NCBI GenBank assembly: GCA_037903475.1 | Contig: JBAJFG010000108.1 | Span: 124,001-188,000, forward strand | Direction: 5' to 3' | DNA from: Ancylostoma caninum | Taxonomy: Eukaryota; Nematoda; Chromadorea; Rhabditida; Ancylostomatidae | DNA length: 64,000 bases | In this document: positions 48,173 to 63,100 of the stretch, piece after piece | Layout: each line of letters begins with the position of its first letter | Numbering within the stretch: the first letter of the stretch is position 1 | Position numbers and translations under genes: made by a program | The notes under the pieces: generated by a model | The model's database searches: none | What the model was told of the DNA's origin: nothing | The model's input: the letters and a program-made list of their open reading frames with translations, nothing else

Positions 48173-51100
48173 TCATATACTGCTTAAACTGGGCAACTCC
48201 GGAGCCGGTTCTATTGGAGCTCGTTCCACAGACAGGCTAGCTCCCTTTCGACCACTGCGTCGACTGTCGCGTCGCACTTCCAGGTCCTTCTGGCGTAGCT
48301 CAGCTATGGCAGACTGGAACAAAATATGAGAAGCTATTTGAGGTAGTAATGGCCAAAACAGAAAAGATGAAGTAACTTTGGCACTGGGTGTACCTGCGAC
48401 GACATTGTGGCGCAATTTTTTTTAATGATAACCCCTGAATTGCATTGGGAAATTTATACCCAATGCAAGCGCGTGCAACAATACGAGGATATGTAGAGGC
48501 GTACTGTTAACGCAGCTCAATGACAAGTGGAACGCACGCGTTTGTGGCGTTCATCTAGTATAAATCATCTCTTAATACATATTAGGACGTATAAAAGTCC
48601 CCGCGGTTTTTCGCCACAAGCCGGCTGTAGGGCGTCCAGAAGTGCGGAAGCTGCATGAGGCGTGCTCGAAGCTGTGGAGATGGTGAGTAGGCTTCCACAT
48701 GCGGAAAAACGTGGGCATAGTAGAGGTCCATTGCAAAATTTGCTGATGCTGAAGTTGGACCACTGCTGTGCAGTGAGCGGTGCGGACTGTAGCACGTCGA
48801 TGTGAAAAGTTACCTGGGTTTGCAATAAGTTTTTGGAAAGGAACTATGCGCGAGATTTCATTCACAGTCTTTCTCAAAAATGCTTGCCTCATCCTGAACC
48901 GCCCATCTGCTTAGCCGCTCGCACCACGTATGATAATGCATAGATGATGCAGCGAGGCTTAGGAGCTGGGCGGTGAGGCGTGAGGATTTTTGAGAAAGAT
49001 TGTACATCATCACATCACCCATTCGTCTCCTCTCATTTCTGCCTGCAATGGCCGTACCCGGCTTCTTTTATACCTGAATGGACCCTTACCACGTAACCAA
49101 TCAGAACAGGCGGAAACGGGTAAACAATTGTTGGTGGTCACTATAGGCCAGACCTGTTATTTGTGTTAATCTCAGCTTGAATCGAAAGATGCAGTCGCGC
49201 TGAAGGGCTAGGCTAGTGCCCTTCGACGGATCCAACGAATTATCAAGGGAGCTACAAAACAGCAAAAGGGCAGTGGCAGGTATTCCGTCATTTTTCTTCG
49301 AGAATCCAACCATTGGATTTCGGTGGAGCCGAGTTTTATCTTTCACTAACACGTACATTAATGCGAACGAGGCGAGCGTTCAGGGGAAGTCCAGAAGTCC
49401 GGCGTCAGCTGGACGGCCAGACTGGTATAATAATATAGTATAATATCGCATCATCTCTTCAGAATAGATCCGTACATGCGTCCGAAGCATTTTTTAACAA
49501 AGGATTTTTGACGAAGACGAGCCATCGCACCATGAATTCGAATCATACACGACGGACGGGAACACCTGCGTCTGGATGCGTAACGGTAGGTCTCGGCCTG
49601 CCATTCACCGCGTATTCACACGTCCGACGCACGCACGCATTGAGTATAAACTGCCCTATTCTCGAGACTTGCCACCATTTTGATTATCGCGACCGCTTTC
49701 TACTAAGGCATGCGTACGTAAGCTGTTGCGCTAGCAATCGTCGCAGAATCGCTGCGATACCGAATATATAGGGATTGTAATCGCGGTGACAGAGTCGTGT
49801 CGACAGAAGTTTACCCACGGCCTAATTCGACACTTGAGAAGTGAAATAGACAAATTACGCGCTTGCAATCGCCACATTCAATCGAAACTGAGTGAAGCAT
49901 CTGAAACTAACCTGCAATCGTTTAACGTGACCGATTTTGTGCATTCCGAGATCCTTCATATCAGTCCGTTCCAAATGGATCAGCTCATGTCCGCGGATGT
50001 CATTCGCTTTGAACTGACTAGCATACTGTGACAAACCCAACGAATTCAGCCATAGTGACACATCATCGACGGACCATGTGGTTACTAAAAATAAGTCTTT
50101 TTCCTTAATTTAGGAGGCGAGAAAGCAAAGCAGGAGTGTTTCCCACCATGTGTGGATGGCGCTCCTGTGCGGCGTTTCCACTTCTTCGTAATCCAGTCCG
50201 TGAAGCGACTTCTCTTCCGCTGACCGCTCTCAACGGTTCGAAGTTCCTTTAGCGCGGCTTCCTCTCGGCTGATCTCTTGCCGGATGCTGCACAGCACATA
50301 TCGCCAATGCCCGGGCTCGTCGCCCTGTAGCAAAGCAAGTGTTAGGCAACGTCACAATTTTACTCTGCAGACGGATAGTGCAAACTGTTGTCAAATATAC
50401 CCTTCCGCAAACAAGATAGAAGTTCAAAGTGATCGAAAATCTATTGCTGCACAACCTCTTAATGATGCTAGAAAACAAGGAGCTCAAATTTCGCCAGACA
50501 GCAGAAAACCTCGTGCTTTCGATCGTTTGCTTTGCCGTTGCACTACAAGGCAGCAGGAATGACTGCCTCATAATTTTTCCCCGTATTTCCCCTTCATGCA
50601 CACATCACTCCTGTCAAAATGAACTACCCTTGGCGTAAAATTTAATGATTTTGAATTACAGTCAACGGCAATGAAGGTGGCCCATCTGCGGCCTCGAGAA
50701 GGACGCCCCGTAACCGCATCGCGCACGCTGGTATCGGTGTCGTCTGCCCCCGGAATGCCATTTTTAAGCTTTTTTCTTCCCAATTTGGTCAAAAATCCTT
50801 GAAATCGGGTAGAAAAGCTGCTAGAAATAGCATAACAGCAGCAGAAAACACCGGTTAAGGCATGCGCGGAGTAGTTGCGCGACGTCCTTCTCGAGGCCGC
50901 AAATGGGCCACCGCCATTGACGTCCACTGTAGATGAAGCAGCAATAATTACCTGGTCCGAGTAGACCGTAATTTTTCGCTTAATCCTAGTCTATGTCGAA
51001 CTAAAGTCGCCAGGTCCTCAAAAAAAAAGAATATGGTTTACGCGAATGCACAAATTCTCTTTATTTTCTAGTTTTTGAAACTATTAAGCAACAAAAATAG

Positions 51101-54100
51101 CTATTTACCTCTGAAAATCAGCGTACTGATCAGTTTACGAAGCTTTTTTAGCCCTTTCAATGCAACAGTTTTTACCTTACGTGTATAATCGAATGAGAAT
51201 TCAGAGCTATTTCCAATTTCTCTTAGCAAACAAGCATATGAAATGCAGCAAAACGGGCAAACGATAAAAAAAAATCAAGTAAATGGAACAGAATGACAGA
51301 TAGGAACACTGTTTGTATTCGAGTATTCGATAGGAAAGTATTGAACTAATAATTAAATGGAGCATATTTACAGCACTAAAAAAGTCTTTGACCAAAGTTT
51401 TGATTGCAAACATTTTTGCACTGCTTTTAGAAATTTCGAAACTTATGAGGGCACCTCTCTAGCTGATGTGGGTGCAAGGATCAACGCTGGTATGATGTCT
51501 CAGCCTACAATCACCTGAGTATTTCCATTGCTGCCTTTTCTTCCTGAAAGAAACCTCATTAAGCACTGCTTTTTGAGAATTTATGCGGCATGATTACAAT
51601 TACACCTGCTCCATCCCAATCGATGAAAGAAGCTGTACAATTTCTTTTCGCAATCAATCTGAAGCCAGTTTCTACTTACGCTTCTCACCTTTGAAATTTT
51701 TGGTAACCGTATAATTGTATATTCTTGCTGTTGTTTTCTTACTACATCTTCTTTGCCCTGTTGCAGCGCACCATGACTGCATGAAATAAATAAATGATTA
51801 AAACCTTGTTTTATTATATTTTTATTACGTTCATTATATTTTTGTATTTTGTACATGTTTGTATTCTATTGTTAAATATGTACACGTACATATATAATTT
51901 CTATTATTTTTTTCCTTTGTTCTTATAGCACCTGTCCAACTGTCGCAACATATGTCAACATATCTCTTCAATTTCATACTCTATGGCCAAATATGTACGA
52001 AAGTAGCATTGGCACCAAACAAAAAATGAGCTGAAGATGGAACATAGCCACCAGTACTCTCGGCAGCGTCATCATATCTTTCCCAGAAATCCCCTTGGGA
52101 TGGCTCTTCAAACCGCTTATTTTCTACCCTCTATTTAAGAGGGTAGAAGCTAGAGATATATTTACCAGCACGATCTTTCTATTGACCGACAAAGGGAAAT
52201 AGATTGCCACCTTACTTTTTGCCTGCAAAAATCTTGATATAGAGTGCGTATCTGAGCAGAACAAAATCTCTGATAATCCATCATTTCTTAGACCTAGTTA
52301 GATCTGCTAAAACCATAAGAGACATCTGACAGCAGCTCTCCATCAAATTATTACGAAATACACGAGACCAAGGTGGTTTAGACCCCACCCCTCAACATAT
52401 AGGAATTAAGACACAGGATTAGCCCCATCTTCGGCCACAAAACCAAATTCCTCTGTATAGGCCAAAGAAACAAGCACCTCGATTTAACTCCCTTGAAAAT
52501 GGAAAGCTAAGAAGGGTCAAAAACCTATGAGAACAGCTCGAAGTCGGCACGTAACCTCTCACGTTGTGTCCCGTTGTTTGTGGAGGATATTTGGAAATTC
52601 TCAAAAAACTATTAATTACTACAAATACAACAAGCCGTTATAGAAACCTAGACTCATGTTAGCTGATGCTTATGCAGAATATTTTCAGAATCATTTAATT
52701 ATTATTAATCATGACATAGTCACCACGCTGTTACGGGAATCTCAGCTGATGTCAGGGTCGCACATCGCCCTAGCATGGGATACTGCTATACGGGTAATTT
52801 TATTCGTCTGTTTTGAAACAGCTCCTATTCAAAGGCCTCTCCAATTGTAATTTTTAATTACAAGGTGGTTTTCAAGATCGAGAACCTCTTCCAGCAGCAC
52901 AATTTCTCTGTTCTTTGAAACCCTCGCGAGGGACATGAGTGTTATTGCGGAAGAAAACATGCGACGAATGCCATTACCCATCTCGTACACTCCGACATAA
53001 CGGCCCATAACCACTAACGAACACCAATTCCCCCTCACTCCGAAACGAAAAATAATTACGTCTAAGCAAGAAAAGCAAGAAAACTTGGGCAAAAAAGAAT
53101 TGCCACAGAACAGCGAGCAAATCCGGCTTGTGCATCTTCACCAGAAGCTTATATTTACATGTCCTTGCATTGATCATGTGTTTTTATGCGAACATTCTCT
53201 CAAAGTTTCAGTTTACACATCATCTAATGGCAAAGCCTCAGAGACAAAAACCATATTTCAGAACCCCACTAGACGGCAGTTCTATAGCATCATTCAATAG
53301 AAATGCAGGAAGTGCAATTGGAGCCCAATCGAAGCTAATGAAATCTGTGCATGAGTTGCACTGCAACACTGTCGGAAGCGGCCGGAACCAACAAAAAAGT
53401 GAAAAACTGATGGTCGAAGACGCCCAATACTAAGGGAAAAACGCACTCTAAGGGAGTAGTCTAACAACAGAGCCGTGTTAGCCGAGCGAGCATTTCTCGG
53501 CGGGGTATGGAAAGCAATAAAATAATCAGAATTGATTTATCTCTTGACATGCCCTCCACAAAAAAATCAGAAAATGTAACTGGAAAAGAATTAAATGTAG
53601 CTCTATCCGGTTTCAACACCGCCAATAAAAACTAACATTTAGAAAAGCTCATTTCTCTGCAGACCGAATGTCATTCCGAATAAGAGTAGTGAGAACTAAT
53701 AAGAGGCAGTGCACTTCTGGCAATTAAATGAAATTCTCTTGTTCATTCCAGAGGAGACGGGAAAGGAATTACCAACCTAGTGAAGCATATCAGAACTTTG
53801 AACGCATACTTAGACGCAAAGGATATGGTCCCTATACCTTTTACCGGCAGGTAGGGTTACCTGATAACCACTTTCGCCTCTCCCAAAAACGGCCGAACAA
53901 AAAAAAAACTGAAAAGCGGGAAACGCAGGACTCACATGTACTTCGAAGGTAAACAATGGGGCGGGTCCGAGGCGAGGCTGCCCCGCAGGCACTCTCGTAT
54001 GTTCCGTCCAGCCGAAGTGATCTTCTAGTCGGTCTACCACCAATTCTATAGCTGCCAGCGCTTCTTCGCGGATCGCTTGGCCTTCTACGCCATTGTAGTC

Positions 54101-57100
54101 CGGCTAAATCAAAGATCCGTGGCTTGGTAACATATCTCCTCTACTCATCAAACAAAAAAAAAACAAAAAAATGAGAAGTAGGAAATGGGAACGAGGTTGA
54201 CCTCAACTTCTTTTTGTCTAGTACTTTCACGTTTAGTAGATACTAGAACTACTAGACCGACAATGTGCAAATTGGGAACAAAGGCCAAGCTAGATCCTTT
54301 TTAATGAAAGTTTGAACACAAAATTGTGCATACGCAAATACTCTTACTCAAATTCTACCTATTCAGGCCATGTAACTGTGTACTCTTCACCTTCCTGGTT
54401 CTTTCCTGATCAACCCATTTACTATCTCTACAACCATAAGGACGAGTTGTTTTGATTCCCTAACATGACATTTATCGCTCCCGTTGAAAGGGCGCTGAAA
54501 GAATCCTCCAGGGGAATCTCACGAAAAAAAATTGATGGAATAGCATCGCCCCGTACGGAGCGTAGGATAGTTTCATAGCTTTTCACGCCCTTTCGCTTCC
54601 CAGGATCTCGTCGTTGTTTTTGAATCACGCTAAATCTCTTCTGGCGGCTCCGAGTAGTCACTAGTTCAATCACGATGCTCAATCTTTAAAATTTCAGCTA
54701 GTTTTCTACCATCTCAAAAGGTTAGTTCTGTCTTTTTGCCAACTGTGCGCGTAAAACTTCCAATATGCCACATCTCAAAGAACTTTTTCACCCAAGGGCA
54801 ATAACTAAAACACATTTCGTTTGCTGTATCCAGTTTCGAGTGATTATTGAGGTAAAACTGGATGCCGATCGGGTCATCCAACCCAGAATAGGTGACTCGT
54901 GTTTTTTTGCTATCTTTCGAATGAATTTTTCCTCTCGTATACAATAATAATCTCACTTGTTTCACTCGGTCCTCCCTCAAAAATGTTCACCCTAATGAGG
55001 AGAATTTTTGGATGCTAGTAGCACTGACTCTACAAATACAACACAATACGAACTTGCACCTATTTCGATGAGAACAGGTGAGCATACGTTCATGGACCTC
55101 ACTAGGAATTCGTTTGAAGCGAACATTTGAGCTATTGTCAATAGCTAGGCGTCAGGTGCCAAAAAAAAAACAAGCGGGAATAATCCAAACACACAAATTG
55201 CAAGAAAAACGGCTGAAACGAATAATTTATTTGTTATTGTGTTACTCCACTTAGCGTCTCCATTAAGCCAATGTCAGTATAAAGCTTTTTTCCACATAGT
55301 ATTTCCGAGGATATAAATTTCTGTCTTTCTGCTAAGATGTAAGTCTGGACAGAGGAAAAATATTTATACGTGGGGAATTCCGTGCGATGATGCACCGACG
55401 TACATGCGTTTCCGTGCCAAAATTCATGGACATTCTCGGTGAGGTATGATCTACCCGCTCTTTCACAGTGGACGAGTTCTCCCGGCAACCACCGAGGACA
55501 AGAAATTGCAATTTTATCAAGTAGCTTATATAATCCAGATGAGCAGGTAGCTTAGACCTCAACCGCGATGCTTATAAATCCCGCCACTAGATATGGCACA
55601 TTGATTCAATAGTTTTTACCATTGAAAAACCTCTCTATTGAAGATTTTCTGCATCAATCAAAATACCAGCAACTATTATTCATGCCATTATAAACAGCCA
55701 CAATCGCGACTAGAAGAGCAATTTGAATCTAAAGGTTCCCTCATAGCTCCAACATACTCGGAAGATAAATTGTTGGAAAAGTCACAAGTGGTTGGGAAGT
55801 GGGAGTATCAGACTTTTTTCTAGTATGAACGCTATTTCTTGCGATTTGCTAGAAATATATTCTCTCTTCTCAGTAATGTTCTGTGCAGGAATACCTCAAA
55901 GCCTTAGATCCTATAAGGGTGGCCATTAATTTTCAAATGGTTGGACCAAGGTACATCTTTTGCTTTGTCAATTTTCAATTTCTTTTCAATCAATTCAATT
56001 TTCTGACATTACTGTATTTTGGCAGGGGTAATACTGAATTTAAGTCGCACCAGTTTGGTGCGCTGAATGATAAAGCAAAAAATAACACTTTCATCGTTAA
56101 GTGACCACTGAGCATGCCAAACTAACTTCTATGTGACGAGGAAAACCTCTCCTTGAATTTAGGACCACGAAGCACGCAAAGTATACACTCGCGATGTCTG
56201 CATAATTCGCTACGACATGAGCAGAATGACTTCGTTTAGTCTGCGTCGGCCAGACGAGTTACTGAACGCCACGAACAGCCGCAATTGGCTGTTTGTGCTG
56301 TTCATTTCTACTACATTGTTTGTGTTGTTTACGAACTCGATTCCAGTCGTCTCGGACGGCATCGCAGTAGTAGGACAACTTCCCTTCCTGGACTTTTCTG
56401 CCGACATACCGAACGGCTCCGCATTCTCTTCGCTATCTCTCAAAAGTCGGTCGCCTTTAGCCTCATTAACGTATTCATTGACGCAGCATAGGCTAAACAT
56501 CACCAGTGCTGACGACGACTAATTGCACGGGGCCTCATTCCTAATGTGCAATCCGTTCCTTCTCTTTCACTTCACATCATCATTCAGCAGTCACTGCAGC
56601 TTAATGGTGCTGCTAATCCACCAAGGGCGAATATCCTCTCCTCCGAGCCGAATCTTTTGCGCCACTATTCAGAATGGCCAAACCCCCGTCCATGGGTAGG
56701 TGGGACCGCCCTACGGATCATTTTGTCAATAATCGGCCTTTCAAAGATTGTGGCAGCACAGAGGCAAAAAGAAACATTTCGTGACATTTCGTATTCCCGA
56801 ATGTGGCCAGCATGACAATGCACTGCAAGTGCTCCGCATAGAGAACTTTTCATTTCTTCAAAAGCTCCTCAAGGGGCACTCGCAATAATTGTTGTTTTGT
56901 TGTCGATTTCGCCAAAATGGACAATAAGTACCTCAAATGTGCTTGCTTTGTCCATTCCTCGAATGTTCGCCTCGTCCACTTCGTTTGTAACCGTCTCTGC
57001 TAGTATATGGCACTTGTCCTATCCTTTACGACGAAATGTTCAGCCTGTCCCCCATGATTTTCAAAACCAAACCTAATTTTATGACCATAGATGCCCCGCG

Positions 57101-60100
57101 TATTACGAGTTCGTCTACGATCAACACTGTTGAATAATTTCCAGGCGCAACAAGAACCTTTGCTCCATCTCGCTGCTGTATTTCCTCACTTCCTTCGCAC
57201 CCGTACCAGAAAGTCCTATTGTTATTTCAAACATTAAAAATCTCAGGACCACCACCACTAACAGCAGAATGAGGGCTGCGACAGACTCATTTCCTTGTCA
57301 AGTGCAACAATTCCGGTCAATAACCACATCCTTTGCAAACAATGCGTCGAAGAGAAATTGTGTGGCAGGAAAATCTCTGCCTTCGTAGGATTACCCTATC
57401 GATGCAATAAATTCGCCTTTTCGCGCATCGCCGACATCAATCCTTCACGACCTTTAACAATTATTCCCCCCAACAGTCACGACGACTTTGCTCTCGTATG
57501 TAATGGCACACGTTCATAAACAACCAACTGAATCCCAGTGAGTGTTTATGAGAGAATGGAAAGCGATTGGCGGGCGTAAAAATCAAGAAAAACTAAGCGG
57601 AATCATAAATTATTAACAAAAGCGCGAAGCAATAAGCGAATCAATGCTTCAATTTGGTAACTCAATGCGAAGCATTCACTTCCGTGTTGTTATTGTGAGA
57701 AGAGTGCTGCAACGTTATCTTTTTATCTAATCGTTTTCAATGTTTTCTCTCCATAATTCCTTCATTTTTGGTGCCTTATTTTGGGCAGAGTTTGTACGAG
57801 AAGAGGAGACATCTCCCATATAAACCTCAATGACGTGATCTCGTTTAACTACAGGGACGTACTCATCAAATGTTGCTTCCACACGCAAACTCTCCCTAGA
57901 ATAAGAGGCTTGAAAACGGATTTTTCTACAAATTCATGAGAAATTATGTAAACTATAGTGATCAGCATCGTATAATGAAGCTAACCGAACAAAAAAAAAC
58001 TCGGAAAAGAACATAAGGTGGGACGCCTTCACAGTTTACGCTGTACTCGTAGAATTCACTAGCAGCCATACCTCATCAGGGCCCGCATGCACAATTGAGA
58101 TTACCCAGAGTAAACGTGTTGAAACAATATAGACCTACCCATCTTTAACAGCAATGTCAACGCGTTAACCCTGAGTAATTTCGACGAGCCCACAACAGTC
58201 ACATCGGATAGATTTCCCAGAGAACGGATTGAATATTGTTAGGTTAAGCAAAGCTTGTTTCTTGCGCCGAGATCATTTTCCATTCGTTTAGTGTCATTTT
58301 TTCCTTTAACGAGCTCGAAATCTCATCAACAATTTGCCCTTTGCAAACGCCAATCTCCCAATTAAGAGATTGAGGGACTTTCCAGACATTGACCTTTATT
58401 GCAACCAGATATGGACATTCTCGATCCTCACATTGATTTCCCACAGCGATTCACATTCCTTCCCACTGAGGATGAAAGAAGGCAAGTACAAAGGTGAGCA
58501 TCTCTGATCAAGCAAATTAGGAACATCTGCCTAGAATCCAAGCAAATTCGCTTGTTTCAGTGCCTCGCAATCGCTGGTGATCGCTCGATTTCTACTCGTC
58601 GTTGAGTTCGCAATTTCGCTCAGCTTTGACATAGTGCTCTTCTACGCGATTCGACACGGCCAGTACCTCTCGCTGCTACTTTGCATAATCGCTGGCTTGA
58701 ACTGCATCGCCGCGGCCACTCTCCTCTCGAGCAAGCGGCCTTTTCACAGCGCATCGGCGATCGCAGTTTTCGTCATTTGGAAAGTGTTCCAGGAAGTTGT
58801 GCTGGTCCCTGTGCTGGTGATCTTCACCTTTCTTATGGCTGAGGTACGTTTACGAGTTAGTAGTAAACACAAATTGCTACCAGAACCAGACATCTAACTT
58901 TTTTTCGTTCATCTTCAAGATAATAAGCACATAATTAAAACTTCTAGCACTAATATCAAGTTCATAACGGTTTTTTTATGATGGCAAACTATACATCTTC
59001 GGAAATTGCAGCGATATGAAAGACCTGTTTCATTTGGAGATACGGGCTAGTTTTCATTCCTGCTGAGAGATTTTGACTAACTCCACGAGGCAGATGTCGA
59101 AACTCATTACGAAATACTTCACCTAAGACCTAACTGAGACCGAATAAATTCATTAAATTTCATTTATAACTTGTAATTCAAACATCTAAAGAGTAGAGAA
59201 AGAGAAAGCGCTACAACCCTCCCTGTATCTACTCCAGAGCTGTCGTGCCCCCTCCTGCTCGTACTATTCTAATTTTCGACCAATAATAAATTGAATAATA
59301 TTATATTTTGAGTGCTATTCCATCGTAACTACACCACACCTGTGTTCCCCTTGAACCTTTGAACAATGAATGCACATACATAAAGGCATTGTATTATTCG
59401 TTAAATTTTGAAAAATTAATAACTTTTAAAGAAAAACTGCAGTATCAGATACGCCCAAATTAACTTCAAATTTCAGATTTCACGAAGACCTAGTCCATGA
59501 TCCTCGCTTCTCCTCTTTTTTTTTCACTCCAAACAAAAATAACCACTTTTTTCCTGGTCGCTTCTTAGGAACTATTCAAATACAAACAAAGAGCAAAGCG
59601 CCGAGAAAAGCTCTTACTGGGTCCCATCAATACAGCGTGCTATAGGGTGGCCCATTTAAGGAACGACTCCATCCATATCTCAGTCACTTAATGCATAATA
59701 ACTAGCTCAAGAATAATGAACAAATACAACCCCTGGTACTCCTTGAAAACCACTTAATGGCTCTCTGCACTAGTCCTTGCGGAAGCCATTATGTTGGCAT
59801 AACCCCGCTGCGAAGCGTGCTTTTGATGCATGATCGGCAGCGGGAACATGGCCACAGCTGGAACATTGGATTTGGCCCATCTTCCTGGATACAAAGATGT
59901 TTGCTCCCCTATAAAGAAGCTGTTGGAAAACATGTCAGCGACCTTGAACCAGCGATGGGGGAAAAAGGCATTTCTGGCAGCGTTTTTACAAGCAAAATAA
60001 ATCTCTTAGAGAGGATTCACACATCCTCATGTCCTACTGCCATAACTCATCCAATTTTCTCCTTGGGCATATCGGAAAAATTTCATTTCTACAAGACTCT

Positions 60101-63100
60101 AGATGTTCTTCCGTAATGCCGATGGCTAACATCATCCATCAAAATTTATTAGCCGCACAGCAGATATGCTAGGAGGCAGAGCAGAAATGACGACCCAAGA
60201 AAAAGTACTGAGGAGACAGTCAACTCAAACCTCGTCGAATCCTTTCCTTTCAATATCGAGGAAATTTTTTCAGGTTTTTTGTTTGCTCTTTCTCATGCAA
60301 TCAACATCCAGAATTACATAGGAGCAAAAAAACTCAAGGATTACTTTACACATAGTTCAGCCAATGCAGTCTCAGAAAACAGAAAGAAGACATTGGCAAA
60401 TTGAAAACATAGTTGACCTAGAACAGCTGTCAGCAGGTTCTTCTCACAATTCTTGGGCAGTTACAGATAAAAGTTAATTTATAAAAATTAAAGCCATACA
60501 AATATTTGTCAGGGACCCAACTCAAACATTGACTGCATAGTACTTTAAGCCACTGAATCTTCCAAAAAATCTAGGTTTACTTCAGGGCAGAACATGTTTC
60601 TCTGTGTTTTGAAGGAAAAAAGCGTGTTTTAACATATTTTTGTCCTGTTCTGTATATGCTCGAAAACTTAGCCTACCAGATGTATAGTTGATGAGTACAA
60701 CAACCCTAACTAACCATCGAAACATATGAATGTGCGCTGTGGAAATACTTCCACAGAACAAAACGATGTCTGATCAAAGTAGAACAAAACAATAATCTTT
60801 AGCCAGAAATAGAAATAGATTTAGAAACTAAAAAAAAGAAATTTTTAAATTCAAAACGGTCAGAATTTCGTAAGAGTTCCCAAATTACAACCAGTAATCG
60901 TTGCACTCCTTATACAAATATCATAGTGAAAGTACGAAACAAAAGACTAGTGACAAACTTTAGATGCTTGATAAAATACAAAAGCACCGCTATTTCTAAC
61001 TCTTGCATTCTCCTTGTTCCTTGATTCACACCTCTTCTATATGTAACAAGCACTGCAGAACACAGGAGAGGATGCGCCGAAAATGAGCCACTCAATGTTC
61101 CAAAAACTCTTTATGAGATAGGTTTATTCCGACTTAATTCTCTCGTTTTATTATTATTTGTAACCGTCTTTAATATTTGATATCAAAATTAATATCTTTA
61201 GTAGCCCTACTTCTGTGAAACGGACGTCCGTGTCCCGAGAATCGAGGAGAATCCCGTTCTTCCTTCCATCTGACTCCTATAGCCTCCCTCCCCCCCCCCC
61301 TCCGCCGACAGCGCACGCCACTGACAACAAGTGACTTCAACTATCCACAACGCAGGCGTTTGAAATCTTCGCTATTACCTTTTGCAAGAAGCAGGAATGA
61401 TTATTACAAGACTCTTTGTTCTATAATACAACAGTGTTGGCAATCTGAATCATCCTTGCTTTTCTGGCAGTTAAACGGCTATCGTAATTTATGCGCAATT
61501 ACCGCCAGAGCCAAATGTGCGCAGCCTTTCTTGAGATTCAGATCGCGATTTTTCTTTGGCAGACCAATACAGTAGTCGCCGAAGGAACAGCCGAGATCCA
61601 TGTAAGCCCTTTCGCTCTCTCACCCCTCCCCCGCCCCCTTTGGGTGACTGATTACAACATAAATATTCCCACGAACTACTTCAAATAACTCACAGCCATT
61701 CAACCTCAACGACACCAGTGAATCAGAGTAGAAAATGACCAGATGCTCTAGGCTTTCAAGGCTCATCCATCTTTCAATGGTATGGCTAGAAGAGCACTTT
61801 CCAGAGGAAAAAAACTCGTTCAGGAGCACGACAAAAGAGGGAGCAGATTTGAGAATATCAGATTTAGCGCTTAAAGGTCCTAAAGCTGATCAGATGCAAA
61901 TAAATTACTCGAAAGCTTATTTAGGGTTTCATCGACACTTGGATAACTCCACTCACTGCTCATGGAATATTGGCGATTGTTTGGATTTATGCAATCTATT
62001 CTATGGCTACTATTTTATATCTAGGTGATTCTTTGAAATAAGTTCAATAAAACTCAGAGGGAATCCCTTTTTTGTTCTAGGTCAAGTTGCAAGGAATCTA
62101 TGGAAGACGAAAGCCAGGAAGAGAAGATCCTCGCTGACGACCATCTCAACTGTCACTCACTCTTTCGAACTTCCACTTGACTCCGAGATTCAATCGACAT
62201 CAAACCTTTCTTTGAGAAACTCATAACAGAAATAAGTGAGTATTCAAATCAGAGAGTTCACTTGAACTAGAAAAACCTTAAAGAGTCCCGTGCAGCGATA
62301 AATGCACTTGGCTTATATCCGATTGAACACTTGTCAAATTTATCGCTTTTAGACTCACCACAACTTCTGCTGCTCGTACTGAAGCCGCTGCAGCTTCGAG
62401 TGCTTCCAAAAAACCACTGCTAACACCAAGCTGGGCGATTTCACTCTCAACCAGTTCTACGAACTCGGCAGCGCGACGTGCAAACGGCAGGTCTTCCCCA
62501 GGCGTTGTAGCCGATGCCGAAACTGATGTCGGTGTTGATGGAGCTGTCGAACGCTCTTTTTGCTCCTCCCACTTCTTCAGCGTCGCATCAAAAGCCTAAA
62601 GAAGAAAAACAGGTAAACACTAACAGTAATGAAATAACAACAAACGTTCAAAATGGTTGTCTTACAGGGTTCCTGACAAGCAGTTGGGCACGATTTTTGT
62701 GAACAATCTGCATGATTCCAGGCGGTTGGAGCCATGGTTCACCGTCAACCTAGGAAGAGAGTTAATAAAGCTTCAAAAACTTCACAAATGTACTAATATA
62801 ATCGGCTGAGACATTCCTTACCTGCACAGGAATTGGATCGTTGCCCATAATAACTATGCGTATATGACGGCATTGGGCTATTCGATGGTTTTGCAGTCGA
62901 ACAACGTTAGGGACTCGGCTAGTAGCTACGTGAATGACACCAAACAGAGCCACAACCTAGCGAGAAGAAGAAAAATCATTTGCAGCAAAAAGTAAACATC
63001 AAGTCGACCTAAGAGAATAAAAATGGGAAAAGATCGCAAACCTCTAGCAAACGGTCATCAAAACTTTGCACTGCAAACGTTTCGTCCTTAGCGCTGCCCC

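Larger units (their letters stand above)
54104..62358. other. 8.3-kb kinase intron hosting opposite-strand genes
   Basis: Contains most of the plus-strand unknown membrane protein gene, all of the small multi-pass protein gene at 58411-62137, and MITE copy C. A TATAGGGTGGCCCATTTAAG near 59640 resembles one end of a Tc/mariner-type element without a visible partner. C homopolymer near 61279. The rest shows no gene. Confidence 0.55.

Noticed and set aside
50568..50927. 119-codon minus-strand frame
   Set aside because: Coincides with the MITE at 50661-50921, including both inverted ends, so it is a by-product of the repeat.
56210..56503. Minus-strand frame opposite the unknown membrane protein
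   Set aside because: The plus-strand frame has matching splice phases and a membrane segment; the minus frame is its shadow.
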